64,000 nt of DNA, from positions 124,001 to 188,000 of the forward strand of contig NZ_FWZT01000002.1 of the NCBI RefSeq assembly GCF_900177345.1, read 5' to 3'. This document shows positions 8,247-17,089 of this stretch, in pieces. Every line of letters starts with the position of its first letter. Position 1 is the stretch's first letter. The stretch comes from Pseudobacteriovorax antillogorgiicola. Its GTDB lineage: Bacteria; Bdellovibrionota_B; Oligoflexia; Oligoflexales; Oligoflexaceae. A program made the translations under genes and the position numbers. The notes beneath the pieces are model-generated. The model worked only from the letters and a program-made list of their open reading frames with translations, ran no database searches and was not told the DNA's origin.

Positions 8247-9704
8247 TTAATCCCCTAATTTGATCGTCCATTTGGTGCCCTCAGGAGTATCCATGAACTC
8301 GATACCTTTGGCTAGCATCTCATCACGAATCTGATCCGATAGACTAAAGTCTTTGTTTGCCCGTGCTTCCTTGCGACGCGCAATCGCTTGGGTAATTTCA
8401 TCCTCACTTAAGTTTAGTTGAGGCAAAATTTTGGCTTTCAGGCCTTCGATGAATTCCTGAGGTTGCTCTTTCAGGAGGCCGAAAACTCCAAAAAGAGTTC
8501 TGAAAACGTCGGCGTAAACCTTCGCGGTAAAGGCCTTGGCAGGAGATTTTTTCGCGTTTTTTAACTCTCTGGCCTTTTTGATAGCCTGGTGCAAGTCGCG
8601 AAGTGCGCAGACGGAGGAAAAGTCATTACTCATCTCTTTGTGGAAATCATTAATGAGGCCGGTAGGGTTATGACCTTCCAAGTAATCACCTTTGTCTGCA
8701 ACTTTTTTACCTAGAAGATCTAGCTCTTCTAGTGTTTCGTAATAGTAAAGCAACCGTTTCAAGCAATTGTTAAAAACCGATTCAGTGAAGTCAACGTTGG
8801 AGGTGTAATGGTTTTGCAGGTAAGCAAGGCGCAAAACTTCTCCAGGATAGCGCTTCACAAAGTCTCCGATCAAGATATGATTCCCAAGGCTCTTCGACAT
8901 TTTTTGCTTATCGATGGTTAGTAAGCCTGAGTGCATCCAATGGTGGCAATAGGAGGAGCCGTTGGCTGCCTCAGATTGAGCGATCTCGTTTTCATGGTGG
9001 GGAAACACCAAGTCACGGCCACCACCATGAATATCAAAGGTGTCGCCGAGAAATTTTTTGGACATAGCGCTGCATTCAATATGCCAACCTGGGCGTCCTA
9101 GACCCCACGGGCTTGGCCATGAGGCCCCTTCCGTTTCATCGTGCTTCCATAAAGCAAAGTCTAGGCTGTCTTCTTTGTCTCCTTGAACGAGGTCACGGGT
9201 GTTGCTGCGCATATCGTCGACCTTGCGATTGGAAAGCTTGCCGTAGTCGCCTTTCTTGTGGACTCGGTAGTAAACGTCCCCCTCACTCGTGGCGTAGGCA
9301 AAGCCTTTTTCAATGAGAGTTTCGATCATCGCAACAATGTCATCGATGCAGTCGGATACTTTGGGTTCAAAGTCGGCAGGCAGAACTCCAATAGCTGCCA
9401 TATCTTTTGAGGACGAATCGATAATCGACTCAGACAGCTCCAGAGGAGGAATACCCAGCTCCCGGGCCTTCTTAATAATCTTGTCGTCGACGTCCGTATA
9501 GTTACGTACATAGGTGACGCGGTATCCGGCGAACTGGAGGTAGTTGCGGATCATATCGAAGTAGATAGCTTGCATTGCGTGTCCGATATGGCAATGGTCA
9601 TAAACGGTTACTCCGCAGGCGTAGATTTTGACATGTCCTTCCTCGACAGTCTTGAGTGGCTCTTTCTTTCCTGTGAGTGTGTTGGTAACCTTTATGTCCT
9701 GCAC
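8247..9704 (-). CDS. cysS: Cysteine--tRNA ligase
   Basis: A class I aminoacyl-tRNA synthetase for cysteine, 485 residues. Visible motifs are the zinc cysteine in ACGVTVYDHCHIGHA with the HIGH motif, zinc ligands in WHIECSAMS and FPHHENE, and the KMSKS loop KMSKSLGNH. The C-terminal part holds the usual DALR helical domain and a short tail. Transcribed leftwards and followed almost without a gap by hutI. Confidence 0.97.
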   Translation of the reverse strand: MQDIKVTNTLTGKKEPLKTVEEGHVKIYACGVTVYDHCHIGHAMQAIYFDMIRNYLQFAGYRVTYVRNYTDVDDKIIKKARELGIPPLELSESIIDSSSKDMAAIGVLPADFEPKVSDCIDDIVAMIETLIEKGFAYATSEGDVYYRVHKKGDYGKLSNRKVDDMRSNTRDLVQGDKEDSLDFALWKHDETEGASWPSPWGLGRPGWHIECSAMSKKFLGDTFDIHGGGRDLVFPHHENEIAQSEAANGSSYCHHWMHSGLLTIDKQKMSKSLGNHILIGDFVKRYPGEVLRLAYLQNHYTSNVDFTESVFNNCLKRLLYYYETLEELDLLGKKVADKGDYLEGHNPTGLINDFHKEMSNDFSSVCALRDLHQAIKKARELKNAKKSPAKAFTAKVYADVFRTLFGVFGLLKEQPQEFIEGLKAKILPQLNLSEDEITQAIARRKEARANKDFSLSDQIRDEMLAKGIEFMDTPEGTKWTIKLGD

Positions 9705-9845
9705 GTTATTCTCCCATATTGGTACGCAAGTCAGTTAAAAATGCACAGTTTTATACCCTATGCAGATTGGAGCTGTCCATATTTTAACAGACAGAACTTA
9801 AGAATCCCGAAAGCCGGTCGATAGACATGGCAGGAGGGAAAACAG

Positions 9846-10163
9846 ATGGCCGATGGCAATCGAAAATTCGATGTGCACCAGCTTCAATATTACTTTGATG
9901 CCAAACAGAAAGACAGTAAGGACTCCCGCAGCCTGTGTTCAAAGTCTCGGCGCTTCTTAGACCTCCGCGATCGGATGCTCAACCTCTCCGATCAGGACTT
10001 CAATCTCGCAATCGATACCCTCAATAGTTTGCTCGATAACAAAGCGAAGTCTGAGGCACAGGAATCTGCTTCTGGGCAAGAAAAGACTCATGATGCATTG
10101 GCTTTGTACGAACGCAGCCAAAGCTCAGACTCATCAGCGCCTAGCAAGGTGAGTCCGGTTTAG
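9846..10163 (+). CDS. Small charged protein of unknown function
   Basis: A strong AGGAGGG ribosome site seven bases before the ATG supports translation. The 105-residue product is hydrophilic, with no signal peptide or membrane segment. It has a helical-looking middle (RRFLDLRDRMLNLSDQDF) and a disordered Ser/Gln/Glu-rich tail. I do not recognise the family. It is divergent from cysS and is followed 66 bases later by a small membrane protein gene in the same direction. Confidence 0.65.
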   Translation: MADGNRKFDVHQLQYYFDAKQKDSKDSRSLCSKSRRFLDLRDRMLNLSDQDFNLAIDTLNSLLDNKAKSEAQESASGQEKTHDALALYERSQSSDSSAPSKVSPV

Positions 10164-10229
10164 TGTGACAAAGCCGCACCCGTCCGCTACAATTCAAATA
10201 CACATCGATAACATTGACGAGGAATCCGC

Positions 10230-10832
10230 TTGAGCGGCCTAGAATGGAACGACGAGCTCAAATTAGAGCTTCTACGTTTGAAGGCAGAGATCAATCCGCA
10301 GAGCCTAAAGGTGCTATCCAAAGGCATTGGGATTGGAAACATCAAATCAGTCAAAGCCAACAATCCAATCTTTGAAGAAGAAACGAAGAGGCATATGAGA
10401 GTGGCAAAAGCCACAGTCTCAAACTCGCAAAGACCGAGCTATACTATGCCTCTAAAACCTTCTGAGCAGGCACCAATACCCACTCCCCGCTATATCGAGC
10501 AAGCTGCTAACATTCAAAAGGGTAGAGGTTTTAGGCTTTTCTTTCAGTCCCATTTATTAGACATTCTCTTTATACTTTTTTCGATCACCGTTGGTGTACT
10601 ATTCTTAGGAATCATATTTGACCGCCAACACTTAAGCGCTGGCCACTGGGACCAGTGGTTTCCCTTGCGCCTTGTGGAGGGGGTTAGTTTGGTATCGGCA
10701 GCCGCCATTGTCTATGGCTTGTTTGGTATCTACTTCCTGTTTTTCCGCCTGGCAATGGGTATGACTTTGGGAGAGTCCATGTTTTTTCCTCCGAAAAAAG
10801 TGGAGAAGAAGCCTAGCGGCTGGGCGGGGTAA
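10230..10832 (+). CDS. Small membrane protein, two predicted TM segments
   Basis: The frame opens with TTG at 10230, ten bases after a GAGG site; no ATG gives a better fit near the N-terminus. The first 105 residues are soluble and charged. They are followed by two hydrophobic stretches, LLDILFILFSITVGVLFLG and a longer one around VSAAAIVYGLFGIYFLFF, then a cytoplasmic Lys-rich tail. The end of the second stretch (RLAMGMTLGESMF) faintly resembles the RDD family's conserved G-T-L-G segment, which is too weak for an assignment. Confidence 0.7.
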   Translation: MSGLEWNDELKLELLRLKAEINPQSLKVLSKGIGIGNIKSVKANNPIFEEETKRHMRVAKATVSNSQRPSYTMPLKPSEQAPIPTPRYIEQAANIQKGRGFRLFFQSHLLDILFILFSITVGVLFLGIIFDRQHLSAGHWDQWFPLRLVEGVSLVSAAAIVYGLFGIYFLFFRLAMGMTLGESMFFPPKKVEKKPSGWAG

Positions 10833-10957
10833 GGACTACAGGGATTTTAACCAGGTATCCTTGACAGTCCCAATATGTGGTATGTATAGTTGTTATAAGC
10901 CTTTTCAATATGAATTTATCCTTTTCACCAGCGTCATATGGGGCGTCGGAGGAAATT

Positions 10958-11839
10958 ATGAAACGCTCGGGTGCAGCTAAGTTTCCTAATTCGGTGCAGC
11001 TTTTTAAATTTTGCCAAAAAGTGATGATGCATCAGAAAGGTGGGAAAGTTCGTGACCAAGAGGTCGGAGCTATCCTGAACTTTAACCCTTCAGACTGTAG
11101 TCACTGGAAGCGGGGTGAAAAAAATGTTCGCTCCGTTTTTGCCTTGGCGAAGTTAGCAGATACCCTAGGCGTTGAGATCGGACTGATCCACGACGTTTCT
11201 AGTGGCGCTGTCAACCTAGAGGAAGCCTACTTCGAATATCTAGAGTCGCGATCGTTCAAGACGATCTTCTCTAAAATCGAGGCCTCCAGCGCTGATGAAA
11301 TCAAAGCTTGCCGGGAGAGTGTGCTAAGATTTGTTGAAACCATACAAAACGAATGTGATTTTACAACTCCTCCTCTCTATTTGCCGGAAGTCATGCACGC
11401 CTTTGCCTTTGTTTCCACACAGCCCGTAGAGATGCTCGATAAGCTCAGTCGTATCCTAAGGGTCAAGGCCGGTCGCTACTGTATTCAGTTCAAGAAGGGT
11501 GATCTGAAGCCTCAGACCCGAATGTCTATGGTTAAAGATCTGGCGCGGATTGTTTTCGAAGGTGAGCGCAGCCGCTTTCCTGAACTGGGAGCCAGATCTG
11601 GATTGGTGGCCTTTGAAGAAACTATTTTCACTGCCAATCTTTTAATTCCTAAGCCGATGCTTCTAATGGAGCTATCAAAGCTTGATTCAAGACGTAATGT
11701 AGTTTCCGAGCTAGCTGCACTGTTTTGGGTTCCCAAGTCGCTCATAGGCTTTCAGCTTCAAGAACTTCTTCTCGATCAGACCAGCACGACTATGGCTAAT
11801 ATTCCGAACACCAGTTCTGAGGCTGTTGACCAGTTTTAG
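10958..11839 (+). CDS. HTH regulator with ImmA/M78-like C-terminal region
   Basis: The ATG at 10958 has a GGAGG site and replaces a start 81 bases upstream. The N-terminal 70 residues look like an XRE-type helix-turn-helix (DQEVGAILNFNPSDCSHWKRG, then LAKLADTLGVEIG). The middle is helical and unrecognised. The C-terminal third (TANLLIPKPMLLMEL, VVSELAALFWVPKSLIGFQL) resembles the part of ImmA/IrrE (M78) proteins after the metal site, where 'xELLMP' and 'fxVSxxxvxxRL' occur. The zinc motif HExxH itself is not seen. A DNA-binding regulator is likely; the second claim is a weak resemblance. A good terminator follows. Confidence 0.7.
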   Translation: MKRSGAAKFPNSVQLFKFCQKVMMHQKGGKVRDQEVGAILNFNPSDCSHWKRGEKNVRSVFALAKLADTLGVEIGLIHDVSSGAVNLEEAYFEYLESRSFKTIFSKIEASSADEIKACRESVLRFVETIQNECDFTTPPLYLPEVMHAFAFVSTQPVEMLDKLSRILRVKAGRYCIQFKKGDLKPQTRMSMVKDLARIVFEGERSRFPELGARSGLVAFEETIFTANLLIPKPMLLMELSKLDSRRNVVSELAALFWVPKSLIGFQLQELLLDQTSTTMANIPNTSSEAVDQF

Positions 11840-11860
11840 GCAATTTCCAATAGATTTTAC

Positions 11861-11888
11861 GAGCCGCTCTCAAGGAGCGGCTCTTTTT
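11861..11888 (+). terminator. Intrinsic terminator after the HTH regulator
   Basis: A 9-bp GC-rich stem (GAGCCGCTC / GAGCGGCTC) with a 5-base loop is followed directly by TTTTTG, 22 bases past the stop codon. Confidence 0.92.
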
Positions 11889-12002
11889 GTTTTCAAAAAA
11901 ATATTCATAATTACTTGCGCTTAGGTGAGATCGCAACGGGTTTGCTAAGACAAATGAATCATCTACCGATGCCTTGCTCAGGCATATACATTGGAGGCGG
12001 TG

Positions 12003-13121
12003 GTGAATTTGCAATCCTCTCACCGGGAACCCATTCGAAAAATTATTACAGATGCTGTGAGCAATGCACTGAATCACAGTCCTGTTCAGGCGATTGCAGA
12101 TGAGGATGTTACCCATTGGTCCGAAACGCTGCTGATAAGTATCCTTGGATTTCACAGTGAAAAGATGCAGGGTTCAGTGATCTTGGGCTGTGATGAACAG
12201 TTTTTGAGAAATTCGTGCCCAGGACTAAAAGGCGACGAGGAAAACCCTGAAGCCTTTATCAATGACTGGATTGGAGAGCTTTCCAATCTCATTATGGGAC
12301 GGATCAAAAATAAGCTACTCCCCTACGGTATTGTACTAAAGCTTAATCCACCTTCGATCTCTGAGTCTACAGAAGCTATCTTCGATTCTTATTCTGGTCG
12401 TAAGCCTTCCGAACGAGTGTGGTTTACTACTGATACAGGTGATACCATCTGCTTTCTTATGGCGTGCGATATTGATGATGATATCGACTTCACAGTGGAT
12501 GCAGCGACCCGAGCTGGTTTGGATCCAGGTACGGGTATTATTAGTTTAAAAAGCTATTCCATTGAAGATCAGGCTGAAGAAGCTCCACAAGCGGAGTCGA
12601 CTCCTCCCACACAAGTCGAGGAGCCAACATCGGTGGAAGAAGACCCCATTTTAAGCATGGAAGAGGATTTTAGAGAAACCGAGGAAGCTTTGATGTCTGA
12701 TGTAGGAGACTTTGAGCAACCGATCGACGAAGATTTCGAAGAAGAGCACGTCGTTGATAAAGACTATTCCAATCTTCCGTCTGACAATCGTACTTCGTTA
12801 GCCATAGACCGCGAGCAGGCCAGCGAACCAGCGAACCAAGCTACCAGTGAAGGGATGACCTCGGACATGGTAGAACGGTCTGATGACAAGCAAGATGCCC
12901 AGGGGCTTAGCTCCATTCGCTATCTTGACAACGGACGCCTTGAAGTGACATTTAACCAAGAAATTGTATTCCAGCTAGAGCTGGAGACTCTTTACAACCG
13001 CGGAATTCGCGAGTTTGAAATGCAAGGTCACTGGGTTCACCTGGATGATGAGGGCTTTGGCATCCAGGTTTCCATCGATGGTTTGTCTGTGACGATTTAC
13101 CGTCAAGAGTCAGCAGCCTAA
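12003..13121 (+). CDS. CheX-like chemotaxis phosphatase-type protein with C-terminal extension
   Basis: I place the start at the GTG at 12003, five bases after GGAGG; the frame is also open from a TTG at 11991. Residues 1-180 resemble the CheX/CheC fold: an N-terminal helix, GFHSEKMQGSVILGCDEQF, and the helix GELSNLIMGRIKN containing the ExxN active-site signature used to dephosphorylate CheY-P. A long acidic, low-complexity linker follows (about 195-300). The last 70 residues form a separate small beta-rich domain (SIRYLDNGRLEVTF onward). No other chemotaxis gene is nearby. A phosphatase or adaptor acting on a receiver domain is inferred. The stop codon lies in a 26-bp tandem repeat. Confidence 0.8.
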   Translation: MNLQSSHREPIRKIITDAVSNALNHSPVQAIADEDVTHWSETLLISILGFHSEKMQGSVILGCDEQFLRNSCPGLKGDEENPEAFINDWIGELSNLIMGRIKNKLLPYGIVLKLNPPSISESTEAIFDSYSGRKPSERVWFTTDTGDTICFLMACDIDDDIDFTVDAATRAGLDPGTGIISLKSYSIEDQAEEAPQAESTPPTQVEEPTSVEEDPILSMEEDFRETEEALMSDVGDFEQPIDEDFEEEHVVDKDYSNLPSDNRTSLAIDREQASEPANQATSEGMTSDMVERSDDKQDAQGLSSIRYLDNGRLEVTFNQEIVFQLELETLYNRGIREFEMQGHWVHLDDEGFGIQVSIDGLSVTIYRQESAA

Positions 13122-13151
13122 ACAACCGTCAAGAGTCAGCAGCCTAAACAA
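13100..13151. repeat. Perfect 26-bp tandem duplication at convergent gene ends
   Basis: Bases 13100-13125 and 13126-13151 are identical. The first copy carries the stop codon of the CheX-like gene; the second carries the stop codon of the opposing DUF445 gene. The duplication separates the two stop codons, so without it the genes would overlap. Confidence 0.95.
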
Positions 13152-13878
13152 TAAAGCTTGCCGCCAAGCCCATCAATCCTCCGAAAAAACCACCCCAAAC
13201 CACCAGCCAGCCCAGGTGCTCTCGAATCATTGTCTGAATGATTTCCTTAACCATTTCTGGTGTTAGTTCTTCAAGTCGGGCTTGAACGATTAGTTCTACT
13301 TTGGCAAGTAGTTGGTCTAGGTGCAAGCTTTCCGATATGGCGCTGGCAATTTTGGCTTGAATAGTTTCATCGTCACCAAGCTCGTGAATGGCTTGTTTGA
13401 TTTTGGTTATCATGGGTTCCTTGAGCTGATCCAGGGCTTCTGGTCCGCCAAACATGTTGATCATGGCTCCAAATGGAGACTCTAGAACTCCGGCTTTGAG
13501 TTTATCAAACAAGACTTCATAATCGATGGTTTCAAGGAGGGGCTTCAGATCGAAGGAGTGACCTTCCGTTTGCTCCTTGAAGAATCGCTCAATATTTTCT
13601 CTCGTGAAAAACTGCTCCATCATCAACCGCCGAATTCCAACCTTAAACTCTTCAAATTTATTGGGGATAATCCCAGAACCATAGAGGCCAGGGACTCGCT
13701 CAAAAAGCATATGAATGGCAAGCCAGTTGGTAACAGCACCCGAGAGCGCGTAAAATCCAATGCTCAAGATCTGGTCCCGCCCGTAAGGAGATAGGTAGCC
13801 CAGGATGATCACCGCAACGGCGACGCCATTTGTGATTACGCTTTTGCTAATGCCCTTCTTGTTTGTGCTGTGGTCCAT
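13144..13878 (-). CDS. DUF445-family membrane protein
   Basis: The 244-residue protein has an N-terminal membrane segment and the DUF445 hallmark YALSGAVTNWLAIHMLFERV, followed by GIIPNKFEEFKVGIRRLM. A helical central region and a C-terminal membrane helix (WLVVWGGFFGGLMGLAASFIV) complete it. DUF445 proteins (YheB/YjiN-like) are inner-membrane proteins without a settled function. The gene is divergent from argR and ends in the tandem repeat shared with the CheX-like gene. Confidence 0.9.
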   Translation of the reverse strand: MDHSTNKKGISKSVITNGVAVAVIILGYLSPYGRDQILSIGFYALSGAVTNWLAIHMLFERVPGLYGSGIIPNKFEEFKVGIRRLMMEQFFTRENIERFFKEQTEGHSFDLKPLLETIDYEVLFDKLKAGVLESPFGAMINMFGGPEALDQLKEPMITKIKQAIHELGDDETIQAKIASAISESLHLDQLLAKVELIVQARLEELTPEMVKEIIQTMIREHLGWLVVWGGFFGGLMGLAASFIV

Positions 13879-13982
13879 CTTTTCTTCCTATGTCGATAAG
13901 ACTTTTTACCAATTTTATCGGGAGGCCTATCTATAGGCTAACTGAAAATTTTCGCAAGGCAGAATTAGCGCTTGCCTGCAAT

Positions 13983-14002
13983 GCATAAAAATGACATTAT
14001 GC
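13983..14002. promoter_or_regulatory. Possible ARG box (distal)
   Basis: GCATAA and TTATGC arms form an inverted repeat with an 8-base spacer, in the AT-rich region 47 bases before argR. ArgR operators are imperfect AT-rich palindromes that often come in pairs; this one pairs with the site at 14017-14039. Confidence 0.5.
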
Positions 14003-14016
14003 GTATGTTGATAGTT

Positions 14017-14039
14017 AATATGCATAAATTTAGCATATT
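14017..14039. promoter_or_regulatory. Probable ARG box (proximal) overlapping argR leader
   Basis: AATATGC and GCATATT are perfect 7-base inverted arms around ATAAATTTA, nine bases before the argR start codon. Position and AT-rich palindromic form fit an ArgR operator giving autorepression of argR-argG-argH. The centre-to-centre distance to the distal site is about 35 bases. Confidence 0.6.
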
Positions 14040-14048
14040 GAGGAGTCT

Positions 14049-14468
14049 ATGTCAGAACGTGATCGGTTAAGTGTATTGGCAGACCTAATCCGAAAGGAGC
14101 GGATCAGCAATCAGATGGAGCTGAAGGAGCACTTGCTGGCCCATGGCTACGAGACCACGCAGTCGAGTATTTCAAGGGATTTGAAGAAGCTCGGTGTTGT
14201 GAAAGTCGATGGTGCTTATAAGACTCCAAGTATCGCACCTGGAGAGTCGAGCAAGGTCGATCGCTTGGATGCTGTGACAGCTGGCGATAACATGATCGTT
14301 CTCAGAACGGGACCAGGTAATGCAAATCGCGCTGCTGTAATTATTGATCGGGCAAACCTGTCAGGACTTCTAGGGACGATCGCTGGAGATGATACTATAT
14401 TCTGCGCTGTCGCTAACCGCCAAGAGCAAGCGAAGGTGCTGAAGAAAATATTTACCCTTTTTGAATGA
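14049..14468 (+). CDS. argR: Arginine repressor ArgR
   Basis: ArgR senses arginine and represses arginine biosynthesis genes. The 139-residue protein has the winged-helix DNA-binding domain in residues 1-70 ([34 protein letters not shown]). The C-terminal hexamerisation and arginine-binding domain shows [14 protein letters not shown] and [11 protein letters not shown]. The start has GAGG just upstream. Its stop codon is nine bases before the argG start, and palindromes directly upstream suggest autoregulation. Confidence 0.95.
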   Translation: MSERDRLSVLADLIRKERISNQMELKEHLLAHGYETTQSSISRDLKKLGVVKVDGAYKTPSIAPGESSKVDRLDAVTAGDNMIVLRTGPGNANRAAVIIDRANLSGLLGTIAGDDTIFCAVANRQEQAKVLKKIFTLFE

Positions 14469-14476
14469 GGTTCATC

Positions 14477-15676
14477 ATGAAAGATGACATCAAAAAAGTT
14501 GTGCTAGCTTACTCAGGCGGTCTTGATACCTCGGTCATGGCCCGTTGGTTGAAAGAAACTTATGACTGCGAAGTGATCGCATTTACAGCTGATGTGGGGC
14601 AAGGTGCCGAGCTTGAAGGGCTCGAAGAAAAAGCTCTTAAAACAGGCTGCTCGCAGATCTTTATCGAAGACTTGCGTCATGAGTTTGTCAAAGATTATGT
14701 CTGGACTGCTCTAAAGGCTTCGGCTGTCTATGAGGGGCACTACCTTCTAGGTACCTCTGTGGCAAGGCCTGTAATAGCAAAAAAACAGATCGAAATTGCG
14801 AAACAGGTTGGTGCCGACGCTGTATCCCATGGTGCTACTGGTAAGGGCAACGACCAGGTCCGTTTCGAGCTTGGTTACTATGCATTAAAGCCAGATGTGA
14901 AAGTGATTGCTCCGTGGCGGTCGTGGCCATTTAAATCGAGAACTGATCTTTTAAACTATGCGGCTGAGCATGATATTCCTGTTACAGCCACCCATAGCAA
15001 GCCCTATTCTACTGATGGCAACATGATGCATATTTCCTATGAAGGAGGAATTCTCGAAGACCCATGGGCCGCACCTCCGGAAGATATTTTTCTAATGACC
15101 CGAGGGATCGAAAAGACTCCGGATCAACCCGAAGAAGTGATCATCACTTTTAAATCAGGGGAACCAACTCAGATCAACGGTAAAGAGCTTCCGCCAGTGG
15201 ATATGCTACAGACGCTCAACCAAATAGGTGGGCTGCATGGGATTGGTCGTGTAGATATCGTTGAAAATCGCTTCGTTGGTATGAAGTCAAGAGGCGTCTA
15301 TGAAACTCCGGGTATGACGATTCTCCACCAGGCTCACCTTGCTCTAGAGACGATCACCTTGGATCGTGAAGTGATGAAGTTGAGAGATTCTCTGGGGACC
15401 AAGATCGCTGAGTTGATCTATAACGGCTTTTGGTTCTCTCCTGAATTTAAAGTCATTCAAAATATGGTAAACGACATTCAAGAACCAGTTTCAGGTGAGG
15501 TGAAACTAAAACTATTCAAAGGTCAGGTCACCACCCTTGGGCGACGATCACCTCAATCACTCTACTCCGAGGCACTGGCAACATTCGAAGAGGATAATGT
15601 CTACAATCAAGCGGATGCAGAAGGGTTTATTAAGCTCAATGCGTTGCGTTTGAGAATGCAACAAGACCAGATATGA
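14477..15676 (+). CDS. argG: Argininosuccinate synthase
   Basis: Joins citrulline and aspartate with ATP in arginine synthesis. The N-terminal ATP site [10 protein letters not shown] and the later [13 protein letters not shown] and [11 protein letters not shown] segments are diagnostic. I prefer the ATG at 14477, which has GAGG six bases upstream and yields [15 protein letters not shown]; an upstream in-frame ATG at 14465 overlaps the argR stop. The product has 399 residues, the usual length. Middle gene of the argRGH operon. Confidence 0.96.
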   Translation: MKDDIKKVVLAYSGGLDTSVMARWLKETYDCEVIAFTADVGQGAELEGLEEKALKTGCSQIFIEDLRHEFVKDYVWTALKASAVYEGHYLLGTSVARPVIAKKQIEIAKQVGADAVSHGATGKGNDQVRFELGYYALKPDVKVIAPWRSWPFKSRTDLLNYAAEHDIPVTATHSKPYSTDGNMMHISYEGGILEDPWAAPPEDIFLMTRGIEKTPDQPEEVIITFKSGEPTQINGKELPPVDMLQTLNQIGGLHGIGRVDIVENRFVGMKSRGVYETPGMTILHQAHLALETITLDREVMKLRDSLGTKIAELIYNGFWFSPEFKVIQNMVNDIQEPVSGEVKLKLFKGQVTTLGRRSPQSLYSEALATFEEDNVYNQADAEGFIKLNALRLRMQQDQI

Positions 15677-15701
15677 AGACGCGAAACACCGAGGTATTGC
15701 T

Positions 15702-17081
15702 ATGAGTATGTGGGGCGGTCGTTTTGAGGAAGGGCCGGATCAAGTGTTTGTGAGATTCAACGCTTCTTTCCCCTTTGATAGGAAGCTAGTTTTTTACGAT
15801 ATCCAGGGCAGCCAGGCGTATGGACAGGCTTTGTTTGATGCAGGTGTTCTGAGCCAAGAGGATTTTGATAAAATCACTATGGGGCTAGAGGATCTGAAAG
15901 ATCGGCTAGAGGCAAACCCGGAAGACCTTGATCAGGCTGTCAACGAAGGTTACGAAGATGTTCATGGCTACGTAGAGGATTCTTTAAGCGCAATGATCGG
16001 CGATGCAGCAAAGAGGCTTCACACCGGCCGTAGTCGCAATGATCAGGTGGCCACGGATTTTAGGCTTTATACTCGTGATGCCATCGACCAGCTTTGTGCC
16101 GATATAAAGTGCCTTCAAGAAACTCTATTACAGAAAGCTGAAGAAAATTTTGACGCTATTCTGCCTGGCTTTACCCACCTACAGAAAGCTCAGCCTGTTG
16201 CCTGGCCTCATTATCTTTTGTCCTACAATGAGATGTTGAAGAGAGACTGGGGCAGGCTTCAGGACACGCGGAAGCGAGTCAACGTTCTTCCCTTGGGCTC
16301 AGGGGCCCTGGCTGGAAACAACTATGATCTTGATCGGATTAAGCTGGCCAAGAGCCTAGGTTTTGATGGTGTCACAAGCAATAGCTTAGACGCTACCAGT
16401 GATCGTGACTTTGTGGTGGAGACAATCAGTGCTATTGCCTTGACGATGGTTCACCTTTCTCGCCTAGCTGAAGATCTGATCATCTATTGCTCTTCTGAGT
16501 ACAGCTACGTTGAGATGAGTGATCTGGTGGCAACAGGATCGTCTTTGATGCCTCAGAAGAAGAACCCAGATGCCTTAGAGTTGATTCGTGGTAAATCAGG
16601 ACGCGTGTTCGGCCATCTGACAAGCATCCTATCAGTGCTTAAGGGCCTACCTTCTTGCTATAACAAGGATCTGCAAGAGGATAAGGAAGGGCTGTTTGAT
16701 GCGGTGGAAACAGCTTCTATATCTCTTAAAGTGATGACCACAGTAATTGGAACGCTCAAAGTAAAGCCAGAGGTGATGCTCGACGCCTGTAAAACAGGAT
16801 ACTTGAATGCTACCGATCTAGCTGACTACCTAGTGGCTCAAGGGCTTGCTTTTCGTGAGGCTCATCATGTGGTGGGTGAGATTGTCTTGTATGCCTTGCG
16901 GAAGGGAGTGGCCATCGAAGAGTTATCTCTTGAAGAGCTACAAACTCATTCTGCTCAAATTAGGGACGACGTCTATGCGGCCATAAGCCTGCAGCAGTCT
17001 CTTGCCGCGAAAAAGTCTTGGGGAGGTACTTCGCCAGAGAGGGTTCGTGAGGCCCTTGATTTAGCGAAGAAAATGATGTGA
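15702..17081 (+). CDS. argH: Argininosuccinate lyase
   Basis: Splits argininosuccinate into arginine and fumarate, the last step of arginine synthesis. The 459-residue protein opens with MWGGRFEEGPD, contains HTGRSRNDQVATDFRL, HLQKAQPVAWPHY, and the fumarase/aspartase signature GSSLMPQKKNPD with its catalytic serine. It lies 25 bases after argG and ends 8 bases from the convergent methyltransferase gene, so little room is left for a terminator. Confidence 0.97.
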   Translation: MSMWGGRFEEGPDQVFVRFNASFPFDRKLVFYDIQGSQAYGQALFDAGVLSQEDFDKITMGLEDLKDRLEANPEDLDQAVNEGYEDVHGYVEDSLSAMIGDAAKRLHTGRSRNDQVATDFRLYTRDAIDQLCADIKCLQETLLQKAEENFDAILPGFTHLQKAQPVAWPHYLLSYNEMLKRDWGRLQDTRKRVNVLPLGSGALAGNNYDLDRIKLAKSLGFDGVTSNSLDATSDRDFVVETISAIALTMVHLSRLAEDLIIYCSSEYSYVEMSDLVATGSSLMPQKKNPDALELIRGKSGRVFGHLTSILSVLKGLPSCYNKDLQEDKEGLFDAVETASISLKVMTTVIGTLKVKPEVMLDACKTGYLNATDLADYLVAQGLAFREAHHVVGEIVLYALRKGVAIEELSLEELQTHSAQIRDDVYAAISLQQSLAAKKSWGGTSPERVREALDLAKKMM

Positions 17082-17089
17082 GCCAGTGT

